DNA of 64,000 bases, from the NCBI RefSeq assembly GCF_019430945.1, contig NZ_JAHYCB010000004.1, positions 124,001 to 188,000 on the forward strand. The letters run 5' to 3'. The translations under genes and the position numbers were made by a program. A model generated the notes under the pieces. The model did not search any database. It was not told the DNA's origin and was given only the letters and a program-made list of their open reading frames with translations. This document shows, piece after piece, positions 1 through 8,065 of this stretch. The stretch is from Neorhizobium populisoli. GTDB taxonomy: Bacteria; Pseudomonadota; Alphaproteobacteria; Rhizobiales; Rhizobiaceae. The number at the start of each line of letters is the position of its first letter. Within the stretch, counting starts at the first letter, position 1.

Positions 1-578
1 AAGATCAGGACAATATCGACGCACCGCAGATCGGCCCCATCATCCAGCGTCAGCGCAAGCTGCGCGGGCTGACGCTGACGCAGTTTGCGGAACTCTCGGG
101 CGTTTCGAAATCCATGTTGTCGCTGATCGAACGCGGCCAGGCCAACCCGACTTTCGCCGTGCTATGGGGTATGACACGGGCGCTGAAGATCGAGATCGCC
201 GAACTCCTGGACGACAAGGCCGTGCCGGCGGAAAACGGCTCGATCGAAATCACCTCCGCCTCCCACACGCCGGAAATTCGCAGCGCCGACGGGCTTTGCC
301 GTCTGCGCATCCTCAGCCCGCCGCGGCTTGCCGGCTCGATCGAATGGTATGATGTAGAGATCGACCCATCCGGCATGCTCGACAGCGCCCCGCATGCGCC
401 GGGCGCTTTCGAACATTTCACCGCGCTGACCTCCGGTTTCGAGATCACCAGCGGCAGCGTGACGAAGACACTCGATATCGGCGAGACCGCCCGCTATGCC
501 GCCGACGTGCCGCACCGCATCGTCAACCGATCGAAACAAACGATCCGCGGTCTGATGATCCTGCTCTATCACAAATGA
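1..578 (+). CDS. XRE-family regulator with C-terminal cupin domain (5' truncated)
   Basis: The reading frame is already open at base 3, so the start lies outside the window; the TGA stop is at 576-578. The first visible residues form an XRE helix-turn-helix (IIQRQRKLRGLTLTQFAE, then SKSMLSLIERGQANPTF), which would bind DNA. The remaining roughly 110 residues look like a small cupin sensor domain (PGAFEHFTALTSGFEI, then a C-terminal DVPHRIVN stretch typical of the second cupin motif). XRE-cupin proteins usually sense small catabolic ligands and control neighbouring amine or amino acid genes. The fumarylacetoacetase-family gene and the basic amino acid decarboxylase downstream are plausible targets, but no operator was identified. 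Family call is solid; the ligand is unknown. Confidence 0.85.
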   Translation, partial: DQDNIDAPQIGPIIQRQRKLRGLTLTQFAELSGVSKSMLSLIERGQANPTFAVLWGMTRALKIEIAELLDDKAVPAENGSIEITSASHTPEIRSADGLCRLRILSPPRLAGSIEWYDVEIDPSGMLDSAPHAPGAFEHFTALTSGFEITSGSVTKTLDIGETARYAADVPHRIVNRSKQTIRGLMILLYHK

Positions 579-727
579 TTGCGCGCGCCTGCGGCTAAGG
601 TCCGAAACCAGCAAGATCGGCCTTTTCGGAAATCGGCAGGGACCGTATGGTACCGCCCGGGAGCGAGGGTCCGCAGGGAGCCGCGTTGATTTATCTTGAT
701 GCCGAAAGCGGAAGGCGATTTACCGAC

Positions 728-1885
728 ATGACCGATCATCTCATCGATACGACCATCAATGGCCTGTTTGTCGGCCGCGTCTGGAACCCGGCCGTTTCCG
801 GCCCGAGCCTCGTGACGCTGCGTGACGGCAAGCTGATCGACATCACCTCGCGCGAAGCGCCGACGATGAGTGCGCTGCTGGAACGCGACGATGCCGCCGA
901 GTTCGTGCGCAGCGCCGGCGGCCAGAGCCTCGGCACGCTGGATGAGATCGCTGCCAACAGTATCGGCCAGCCGGACCCGGCAAAACCTTATCTTCTGGCG
1001 CCCGCCGACCTGCAGACCGTCAAGGCCTGCGGCGTCACCTTCGCGCAATCGATGATCGAGCGGGTGATCGAGGAAAAAGCGGCCGGCAATCCCGATCGCG
1101 CGGCGGCGATCCGCGAGAAGGTCAGCACCATTATCGGCGGCAGCCTCCGCGATCTGAAGGCGGGCTCGCCGCAGGCCGCCAATGTCAAGGAAGCGCTGAT
1201 CAAGGAAGGCATGTGGTCGCAATATCTGGAGGTCGGTATCGGCCCGGATGCGGAAGTCTTCACCAAGGCGCCGGTCCTTTCCTCGGTCGGCTGGGGCGCC
1301 GATGTCGGCCTGCACCCGATCTCCACCTGGAACAATCCGGAGCCGGAAATCGTGCTGGCGGTCAACAGCCGCGGCGAGATCAAGGGCGCGACTTTAGGCA
1401 ACGACGTCAACCTGCGTGACGTCGAAGGCCGCTCCGCCCTGCTGCTCGGCAAGGCGAAGGATAACAACGCCTCCTGCTCGATCGGCCCGTTCGTGCGCCT
1501 GCTCGATCAGACCTATACGCTGGATGACGTCCGCAACGCCCAGCTCGACCTGAAGGTCACCGGCCTCGAAGGTTATGTGCTCAACGGCAAGAGCTCGATG
1601 TCGCAGATCAGCCGCGATCCGCTCGATCTCGTCCGCCAGACCTGCGGCAAGCACCATCAATATCCGGACGGTTTCATGCTCTTCCTCGGCACGCTGTTTG
1701 CGCCGACCGAAGATCGTGACGTCAAGAACCAGGGCTTTACCCACAAGATCGGCGACGTGGTGGAAATCTCCTCGCCGGCGCTCGGTACGTTGCGCAATAC
1801 AGTGCGGCTTTCCACCGACTGCCCGGCCTGGGAGTTCGGGATCTCGGCGCTGATGAAGAATTTAGCGGGCCGCGACCTGCTTTGA
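728..1885 (+). CDS. Fumarylacetoacetate hydrolase (FAH) family protein
   Basis: A 385-residue protein starting at ATG 728 (MTDHLIDTT), preceded by a GGAAGG ribosome site about 12 bases upstream. The frame stays open further upstream to 647, but that part does not look like the family. The C-terminal two thirds carry the FAH fold: EPEIVLAVNSRGEI holds the metal-binding E-x-E pattern, followed by GNDVNLRDVEGRSALLLGKAKD and a conserved C-terminal GDVVEISSPALGTLRN. The family includes hydrolases, decarboxylases and dehydratases acting on 2-keto acids. The length and the long N-terminal region resemble 2-keto-3-deoxy sugar acid dehydratase-type members more than FAA hydrolase itself. The exact substrate cannot be set from sequence. 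It is followed 182 bases later by the decarboxylase gene on the same strand. Confidence 0.8.
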   Translation: MTDHLIDTTINGLFVGRVWNPAVSGPSLVTLRDGKLIDITSREAPTMSALLERDDAAEFVRSAGGQSLGTLDEIAANSIGQPDPAKPYLLAPADLQTVKACGVTFAQSMIERVIEEKAAGNPDRAAAIREKVSTIIGGSLRDLKAGSPQAANVKEALIKEGMWSQYLEVGIGPDAEVFTKAPVLSSVGWGADVGLHPISTWNNPEPEIVLAVNSRGEIKGATLGNDVNLRDVEGRSALLLGKAKDNNASCSIGPFVRLLDQTYTLDDVRNAQLDLKVTGLEGYVLNGKSSMSQISRDPLDLVRQTCGKHHQYPDGFMLFLGTLFAPTEDRDVKNQGFTHKIGDVVEISSPALGTLRNTVRLSTDCPAWEFGISALMKNLAGRDLL

Positions 1886-2067
1886 TCAGACGTGGTTGGA
1901 AGGGGGGCGGAGCAACCGGTTCCGCTCTTTCTGACTTGCCCATACACGGCTATACCGCGAGAGCGTTGGGGACCAACAGGTATCTGCGTCTAATAAATCG
2001 CCGCCCAGTCACAACCCTGTCATAAAAAGCGTCAAAACCTCCAGTCGGATCAATAGCGGAGGCCCTC

Positions 2068-4425
2068 ATGGACTATTTCAGACGCTTCAATTTCCTGTTC
2101 GCGACCCCCTCTTTCGACAACGAGGATCTGGAAGGCGCGCGGTACAACCAGATCGTCGCGGAAATAGAGCGCTCCGGTTTCGAAGTGGTCCGCGCCCGGA
2201 CTCTGGACGATGCCGAAGTGGTGGTGCAGACCGATGCCGCGATCGGCTGCATGATGGTCGACTGGGGCAAGAAAGGCCTTGAAGGCAAGACCTCGCATCT
2301 GATCAACCTGATGCGCCGCCGCGGGCTGGATTTTCCGATCCTCCTTTTGATCCGCGGCAAGCGTTTCGAGGACGTTCCTGTCGAGGTGCTGGATTTCATC
2401 GACGGATATGTCTTCCTGTCGGAGGAAACACCCGGCTTCATCGCCAAGAACCTGATCAGCCGCTTGAAGCAATATGCCGAGACGCTGAAAACCCCGTTCT
2501 TCGGCGCGCTGGTCGATTATGCCGAGGAAGGCAACCAGCTCTGGACCTGCCCCGGTCACAATGGCGGCGTCTTCTACAGCCGCAGCCCGATCGGCCGGGT
2601 GTTCATGGAGCATCTGGGCGAAGCGGTGTTCCGCGACGACCTCGACAATTCCGTGCTCGATCTCGGCGACCTCCTGACCCACGAGGGACCGGCGCTTGCC
2701 GCGCAGAAGGAAGCGGCAAAAATCTTCGGCGCGGAAAAAACCTATTTCGTCCTGAATGGCACCTCCACCTCCAACAAGGTGGCGCTTTCCGCTCTTGTCA
2801 CAGATGGCGATCTGGTTCTCTTCGACCGCAACAATCACAAGGCCGCCCATCACGGCGCGCTGATGATCTCCGGCGGCATCCCGATCTACGTGCCGACCGC
2901 GCGCAACGCCTATGGCCTGATCGGCCCGATGGATTTCGCGGCGCTGGACGAATATATGCTCCGCGAGCGCATCCGCACCAATCCGCTGGTCAAGGACCCC
3001 GAGGCCTGGAAGAAGCCGCGGCCGTTCCGCGTCGCCGTCGTCGAGCAATGCACCTATGACGGCACGATCCACAACGCGGAAATGATCCTCAAAAGCATCG
3101 GCCATCTCTGCGACTACATCCTCTTCGACGAGGCATGGGCCGGCTTCATGAAGTTTCACCCGCTTTATGCCGGCCGCTTCGCCATGGGCCTGCAGAACCT
3201 CGGGCCGGATTCGCCGGGCATCATCGCCACGCAATCCACGCACAAGCAGCTCGCCAGCTTCTCCCAGGCGTCGCAGATCCACATGAAGGACCGGCACATT
3301 ACCGGCCAGAAGCGCCGCGTGGAGCATCGCCGCTTCAACGAAAGCTTCATGCAGCACGCCTCGACCTCGCCTTTCTATCCGCTGTTCGCCTCGCTGGATG
3401 TCGGCGCGCAGATGATGAAGGGCCGTTCCGGCGAAGTGCTGTGGGACGACACGATCCGCCTCGGCATCGAGCTGCGCAAGAAGATGCGCGCCGTGCGACG
3501 GGAATTCGAAGAGAAAGAATCCCGCGTCGAGCGCCGCTGGTTCTTCGAACCCTTCGTGCCGGACCGGGTGTCTATCCCCGACGTTTCCAGCCCCGGTGCC
3601 GCGCATGACGTGCCGTGGGAAAGCATCGCCACCGACCAGCTGGCGACCAATCCGGCCTTCTGGCATCTGGCACCGGATGCCGCATGGCACGGTTTCCGCG
3701 ACATGCATGCCGGTTTCGCCATGACGGACCCCAACAAGCTGACAGTGCTCACCCCAGGCTTCGACCGCCGCACCGGTGCTTATGCCGACCACGGCATTCC
3801 GGCGCCGATCGTTGCGCAATACTTGCGCGAAAACCGCATCGTCGCCGAAAAAAACGACCTGAATTCCCTGCTTTTCCTGCTGACGCCGGGCGTCGAGGCG
3901 AGCAAGGCGGGCACTTTGATTAGCGGCCTCGTCGCCTTCAAGAAGCTGCATGACGACAATGCGCTCCTGGAAGAGGTGATCCCGGAATTCTATCGCCGCC
4001 GGCCGGGCCGTTATGCCGGCGTGCGCCTGCGCGATCTCTGCGCCGACATGCACCGCTTCTTCCGCGAGGCGGATGTCAGCGCGCTGCAGACGAAGCAGTT
4101 CTCCGCCGCCCACCTGCCGCCGGCGGCCATGTCGCCGCATGACGCGGCGCGTTGTCTCGTCCGCAACGATGTCGATTATCTGCCGATCGGCGAGATCACC
4201 GGCCGGATCGCCACGACGCCGTTCGTCGTTTATCCGCCCGGCATCGCCACCATCGTTCCGGGCGAGCGCCTGACCGAACAGGCGCAGCCGATGATCGATT
4301 ATCTCAAGATGTTCGAAACCTGCTTCAACACCTTCCCGGGCTTTGAAGTGGAAATCCAGGGCGTCTATCGCGAAACGGATACGTCGGGCCGCGTGCGGCT
4401 CTACACCTACGTCGCCGCGGAATAA
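2068..4425 (+). CDS. Orn/Lys/Arg decarboxylase (PLP-dependent, fold III/AAT-like)
   Basis: A 785-residue protein with ATG preceded by GGAGG 6 bases upstream. Residues 1-135 form the receiver-like wing domain of the large bacterial basic amino acid decarboxylases. The PLP domain follows (TCPGHNGGVFYSRSPIGRVF near 155, then the Schiff-base lysine in STHKQLASFSQASQIHM near 393). The C-terminal domain carries the substrate-site signature near PIGEITGRIATTPFVVYPPGI. Expected reaction: decarboxylation of ornithine, lysine or arginine to the matching polyamine precursor and CO2 in the cytosol. It is somewhat longer than E. coli SpeF or LdcC (about 710-715). Substrate choice among the three amino acids is not decidable by eye. 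The GNAT gene starts 3 bases after its stop, so the two are probably co-transcribed. Confidence 0.9.
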   Translation: MDYFRRFNFLFATPSFDNEDLEGARYNQIVAEIERSGFEVVRARTLDDAEVVVQTDAAIGCMMVDWGKKGLEGKTSHLINLMRRRGLDFPILLLIRGKRFEDVPVEVLDFIDGYVFLSEETPGFIAKNLISRLKQYAETLKTPFFGALVDYAEEGNQLWTCPGHNGGVFYSRSPIGRVFMEHLGEAVFRDDLDNSVLDLGDLLTHEGPALAAQKEAAKIFGAEKTYFVLNGTSTSNKVALSALVTDGDLVLFDRNNHKAAHHGALMISGGIPIYVPTARNAYGLIGPMDFAALDEYMLRERIRTNPLVKDPEAWKKPRPFRVAVVEQCTYDGTIHNAEMILKSIGHLCDYILFDEAWAGFMKFHPLYAGRFAMGLQNLGPDSPGIIATQSTHKQLASFSQASQIHMKDRHITGQKRRVEHRRFNESFMQHASTSPFYPLFASLDVGAQMMKGRSGEVLWDDTIRLGIELRKKMRAVRREFEEKESRVERRWFFEPFVPDRVSIPDVSSPGAAHDVPWESIATDQLATNPAFWHLAPDAAWHGFRDMHAGFAMTDPNKLTVLTPGFDRRTGAYADHGIPAPIVAQYLRENRIVAEKNDLNSLLFLLTPGVEASKAGTLISGLVAFKKLHDDNALLEEVIPEFYRRRPGRYAGVRLRDLCADMHRFFREADVSALQTKQFSAAHLPPAAMSPHDAARCLVRNDVDYLPIGEITGRIATTPFVVYPPGIATIVPGERLTEQAQPMIDYLKMFETCFNTFPGFEVEIQGVYRETDTSGRVRLYTYVAAE

Positions 4426-4428
4426 TCG

Positions 4429-5004
4429 ATGTCGGAAACGGAAACGAGCATGCAGCAGGAAGTGGTCATTCGTCCGTCTCGGGATGCGGATGTGGAGGCG
4501 ATGCTGGCGATCTATCGCCGGCATATCCGCCGCGGCATCGAGGAGGGCGTCGACGACAGCGATACGCCGGAACCCGACGATCTGCGCGACCGGCGCAAGA
4601 ACCTGAAAAGCAAGCGCCTGCCCCACATCGTCGCGACAGTGGACGGGAAGGTGGTCGGTTATGCCTATGTGGTTCTATTCCGCAAGCGACCGGCCTATCG
4701 CTACACGGTCAAGCATTCGATCTATGTGCATCACGACCATATCGGCAAGGGCATCGGCAGCCGCCTGCTGCGCGGGCTGATCGATGCCTGCGCCGCCGCG
4801 GGCTTCCGGCAGATCATCGGTTATATCGATGCCGACAACGCCGCCTCGCTCGCGCTGCACGAGCGTTTCAACTTCGTGCGCGTGGGTCTGCTGCCGGCAG
4901 TAGCCTATCGTTACGGCCGCTGGGCGGATAGCGTCATGGTCCAGCGATCACTCGGTCCCGGCCCGACCACACCGCCACCCCCGCCACCGCTTTCGACACG
5001 GTAG
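4429..5004 (+). CDS. GNAT-family N-acetyltransferase
   Basis: A 191-residue protein starting 3 bases after the decarboxylase stop. It begins with VVIRPSRDADVEAMLAIYRRHI, like phosphinothricin acetyltransferase-type GNATs. The acetyl-CoA pyrophosphate loop is visible as YVHHDHIGKGIGSRLLRGLI (about residues 102-121), followed by AAGFRQIIGYIDADNAASLALHERFNF and RYGRWADSVMVQRSLG, both typical of the Pat/YncA subfamily. Coupling to the decarboxylase suggests that the acetyl acceptor could be an amine made upstream, but this is inference. The last dozen residues (GPTTPPPPPPLSTR) are a proline run outside the fold and may be a recent read-through extension. Confidence 0.85.
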   Translation: MSETETSMQQEVVIRPSRDADVEAMLAIYRRHIRRGIEEGVDDSDTPEPDDLRDRRKNLKSKRLPHIVATVDGKVVGYAYVVLFRKRPAYRYTVKHSIYVHHDHIGKGIGSRLLRGLIDACAAAGFRQIIGYIDADNAASLALHERFNFVRVGLLPAVAYRYGRWADSVMVQRSLGPGPTTPPPPPPLSTR

Positions 5005-5091
5005 GCAGGCCAAGGCTGTTCTGAGAACGCCGCGCCAATGGCGCGAAATACTACCCGCTGGCCTGCGGTCTCCGTGGACGAAAAACGTGTG

Positions 5092-6756
5092 TTACAAGCC
5101 CAGCCGGATATGCCCGACGCCATGCTCGGCCGCAGCTTCGATCGCCTCGTCATATCCGGCATCCGCATAACGAATGATTCCGAGCGACGTATCGTTGGTG
5201 ATCGAATGCGCGAGCCGTTCGGCACCGGCTGCCGTGCCGTCGGCAACGATCGTCACGCCGGCGCTGGTCATGTATCCCGCATAACCGCCACCGCCGGAAT
5301 GGATGACGACGAGGTCGGCCATCGATGAGCAAAGGGTCATGGCATTGATCAACGGCCAGTCGGCGATCGCGTCAGACCCGTCCTTCATGTTCTCTGTCAT
5401 TATATTCGGATGCGTCATGGCACCGGCATCGAGATGGTCGCGCGAGAAGGCGACCGGGCCTTTCAGCTCGCCCTTCGCCACCAATTCGTTGACCGCCAGC
5501 GCCAGTTTCGTGCGCTCGCCATGGCCGAGCCAGGCGATTCGGGCCGGCAGGCCTTCGAAGGGCACGTTTTCCCGCGCCAGCCGGATCCAGTTGGTGACGA
5601 TGAAATTGCCCGGGAAAAGCTCAAGCACAAGATCGTCGATGCGGGCGATATCGCTTTCCTCACCCGACAGCGCCATCCAGCGGAACGGGCCGATCGCGCG
5701 GGCGAACAGCGGCCGCAAATAGGCTTCGGTGAAGATGGGAATATCGAAAGCGTTGTCGACACCGCCCTCTCTCGCCTGGGTGCGGATCAGGTTGCCGTTG
5801 TCGAAGACCTCGGCTCCCTTTTCCTGCAAGGTCAGCATGGCGCGGACATGATCGGCGATCGAGGCACGGCTCGCCGCCATCAGCTGGCCCTGGCCTTCCT
5901 TGCGCAGCCGACGCACTTCCTCAAGGCTCATGCCCTTCGGCACATAACCGTAAACGAGGTCATGCGCCGAGGTCTGGTCGGAAACCACATCCGGCACGAT
6001 GCCGCGCTTGACGATCTGCGGATAGATATCTGCGGCATTGCCGACGAGGCCGATCGAGACGGCGCGTTTTTCCTTCACCGCCGCATCGATCATGGCAAGC
6101 GCCGTATCGAGGTCAGGCGCCACTTCATCGAGGAAACCGATCGACTTGCGTTTGGCAACCCGTTCCGGATCGATATCGACCACAAGGATCGCGGCGCCGG
6201 CCATGCGGCCGGCGAGCGGCTGCGCACCACCCATGCCGCCAAGGCCCGCGGTCAGCACGAATCGGCCGGCCAGCGTGCCGCCAAACCGCTTTTCGGCGAT
6301 CCGCATGAAGATTTCATAGGTGCCCTGAATGACGCCCTGGCTGCCGATATATTGCCAGGCGCCGGCAGTGAGCCCACCCCAGCAGATCAGCCCCTTTTCC
6401 TGAAGTTCATAAAAGTATTCGGCCTTGGCCCACTGCCCGACGATATTGCAGTTCGCCATGATCACCAGCGGCGCCTTGTCATGGGTCTTGAGCAGGCCCA
6501 CCGGTTTGCCGGACTGAATGATCAGCGTCTGATCCTCGTCCATCTCCTTCAGCGCCTTGACGATCGCCGCATGCGCCGGCCAGTTGCGGGCCGCCTTGCC
6601 GAGGGCAGCGTAGACGATGAGATTGTCCGGGTCTTCACCGACGGAGAGGACGTTTTCGAGGAGGCGTAGCAAGGCCTCCTGCCGCCAGCCCTTGGCGCGC
6701 AGCTCAGGCCCGCCGGGAATCGGGAAATTCGGGTGACGCGGGTTTGGCTTGGGCAT
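5092..6756 (-). CDS. Urocanase-family hydratase, probable thiourocanate hydratase
   Basis: A 554-residue protein. ATG 6756 is preceded by GAGGAGA about 9 bases upstream; longer frames reaching 6951 read through a repeat and are rejected. The urocanase fold is obvious: the NAD-binding glycine motif TAGLGGMGGAQPLAGRMAG near residue 175, TAGAWQYIGSQGVIQGTYE, and GLVGNAADIYP. It departs from histidine-pathway HutU, as I remember that sequence, at active-site positions. The usual LFCRGIGPFRW is LFARAIGPFRW here, so the reactive cysteine (Cys410 in Pseudomonas putida) is alanine; the usual HHGGGVGMGFSQHSG is HSGGGGYAGYMTSAG. No hutH, hutI or hutG lies nearby. Instead it is followed on the same strand by DUF917, carbamoylase and hydantoinase genes. 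This fits the hydratase of ergothioneine breakdown, which adds water to thiourocanate. Ordinary HutU activity is not excluded. Confidence 0.75.
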   Translation of the reverse strand: MPKPNPRHPNFPIPGGPELRAKGWRQEALLRLLENVLSVGEDPDNLIVYAALGKAARNWPAHAAIVKALKEMDEDQTLIIQSGKPVGLLKTHDKAPLVIMANCNIVGQWAKAEYFYELQEKGLICWGGLTAGAWQYIGSQGVIQGTYEIFMRIAEKRFGGTLAGRFVLTAGLGGMGGAQPLAGRMAGAAILVVDIDPERVAKRKSIGFLDEVAPDLDTALAMIDAAVKEKRAVSIGLVGNAADIYPQIVKRGIVPDVVSDQTSAHDLVYGYVPKGMSLEEVRRLRKEGQGQLMAASRASIADHVRAMLTLQEKGAEVFDNGNLIRTQAREGGVDNAFDIPIFTEAYLRPLFARAIGPFRWMALSGEESDIARIDDLVLELFPGNFIVTNWIRLARENVPFEGLPARIAWLGHGERTKLALAVNELVAKGELKGPVAFSRDHLDAGAMTHPNIMTENMKDGSDAIADWPLINAMTLCSSMADLVVIHSGGGGYAGYMTSAGVTIVADGTAAGAERLAHSITNDTSLGIIRYADAGYDEAIEAAAEHGVGHIRLGL

Positions 6757-6837
6757 GATTGTGTCTCCTCGGAGTCGTGAGGGGGTGAGCCTCATTCTTT
6801 CAAGCGGATTGGCGATCGTGTGAGGGTGCAGCGATCT

Positions 6838-6940
6838 TAAACCCTCCCCCTTGTGGGGAGGGTGGCCGGCAGGCGGGAGGGGTCTTTCTTCTAAAGTGAA
6901 GTCCCCTCCCCAACCCCTCCCCACAAGGGGGAGGGGCTTA
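6838..6940. repeat. Intergenic inverted repeat (rhizobial palindromic element)
   Basis: Two GC-rich arms face each other: 6838-6863 reads taaaccctcccccttgtggg then gagggt, and 6912-6940 is its near-perfect reverse complement, ending ggaggggctta. The 48 bases between them include a CCGGCAGG-type core. The element sits between the urocanase-like gene and the DUF917 gene. Short palindromic intergenic elements of this kind are common in Rhizobiaceae. In RNA it would fold into a strong hairpin that could attenuate or process the operon message. Confidence 0.75.
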
Positions 6941-6964
6941 ACCTGCGGCACCGTCTCACATCAC

Positions 6965-8053
6965 TCAAGCCAGCGCATAATCCGCGATACTAATCCCCAG
7001 AGCCTTCTCGCAGATCGGATAGACCGACGGGTCCTTCACACTCGATGCCAGCGGGATCAGCGTCTTCGGCACATGCAGCAGAAACACTTGCATACCTACC
7101 TTCAGCTGACCGACGCTCATCGGCTCGCCTTCCGGCGACAGCGTCGCGATAATGTCCGGGAAAGTGGCAAGACGATTGCCGCCGGCATCGTCCACCGCCA
7201 TGTATTCGTTCATCACATGCATGGTCAGAGCCTTGTCGCCCGAGCCGAGCGTCAGCGTGCCGACATCGAAGGCCTCGTTGGTGTAGACGACCGATTTCGC
7301 CGTCACTTCCGCTTCGGTCAGGATAGTCCCGCCCGTCGTCTTGACGATCGCATCGATGATCGCATGGCCGCCTTTCGCGTCTGCCGCGATGATCGCCTCG
7401 CCTAATGTCAGCGCCAGGCTGATACCACCGAGCGCGGCATTGTCGCGGACATAAGAGGCCCGCAGCGGATTGCGGCAGGAGGCGATGAAGCCGCCGGACA
7501 TATCGGAGGCGGTGCGCAGCACCGGCGAGACTTTTGCCGTGGCGCCGCGGATGACGAGCTCGATATAACGATTTTCGGCGCGATTGCCGCCGACAGCGGT
7601 CTGGATCATCTGTTCGGGCGAATTCGCCATGCCGATCGAGCCCATGTCGCCGGTCGGATGGGCGCGCACGTCACCCACCGCATCCAGAACCTTGGTGCCG
7701 AGAATGGCCGACGGCAGCCAGCCGTTCAGCGTCGAGGATTTTCCATTCTGGCCGATCATCAGCGCCGAGACCTGTTCGCCAAGCGCGTCTTCCAGAAGCT
7801 GCACGGCCTTGACGTAATCAATGCCCTGCATTTCCCAATTGGTCGTGGAAGCCGGTGCGCCGATCGCCGCAGCCGTCGCAACCCATTCGTCGTCGTCCAG
7901 TTCGTCGATGGTGATCAGTTCCGGCTTGCCGATGCTGACCGCTGCATAACCGAGCATCCGGCCATGATCGGCCCAGCCGCCACCGCCCGCCGCATAAACG
8001 GAGCCGCCGCGCACTGCCGCCTCGACATCCTTTTCCGTCAGAATCCGACCCAT
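6965..8053 (-). CDS. DUF917 (S-methyl thiohydantoin desulfurase-like) protein, probable thiohydantoin propionate desulfhydrase
   Basis: A 362-residue protein starting at ATG 8053 (MGRILTEKDVEAAVRGGSVYAAGGGGWADHG). The glycine-rich YAAGGGGW block near residue 20, GAPASTTNWEMQG near 65, and the central TGDMGSIGMANSPEQMI are typical of the DUF917 family (PF06032). That family is linked to desulfuration of thiohydantoins, and as I recall the ergothioneine-degrading desulfhydrase of Burkholderia sp. HME13 belongs to it. Predicted role: replace the 2-thioxo sulfur of 3-(5-oxo-2-thioxoimidazolidin-4-yl)propionate to give hydantoin-5-propionate and sulfide. It sits between the hydratase and the two hydantoin-opening enzymes, which supports this. 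A role in plain hydantoin metabolism is the alternative. Confidence 0.75.
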   Translation of the reverse strand: MGRILTEKDVEAAVRGGSVYAAGGGGWADHGRMLGYAAVSIGKPELITIDELDDDEWVATAAAIGAPASTTNWEMQGIDYVKAVQLLEDALGEQVSALMIGQNGKSSTLNGWLPSAILGTKVLDAVGDVRAHPTGDMGSIGMANSPEQMIQTAVGGNRAENRYIELVIRGATAKVSPVLRTASDMSGGFIASCRNPLRASYVRDNAALGGISLALTLGEAIIAADAKGGHAIIDAIVKTTGGTILTEAEVTAKSVVYTNEAFDVGTLTLGSGDKALTMHVMNEYMAVDDAGGNRLATFPDIIATLSPEGEPMSVGQLKVGMQVFLLHVPKTLIPLASSVKDPSVYPICEKALGISIADYALA

Positions 8054-8065
8054 GCCCTTGCTCCT

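Noticed and set aside
2050..4626. An 858-codon open frame on the minus strand opposite the decarboxylase gene
   Set aside because: Long antisense frames are expected in high-GC coding DNA. The product is rich in Arg, His and Asp without family features, while the plus-strand protein is a clear decarboxylase.
5092..6756. Simple hutU of the histidine pathway
   Set aside because: No hutH, hutI or hutG is adjacent, active-site residues differ, and the neighbours act on hydantoins. Kept as an alternative only.
6757..6951. N-terminal extension of the urocanase-like gene
   Set aside because: It reads through the palindromic repeat, and the family start with a good ribosome site is at 6756.
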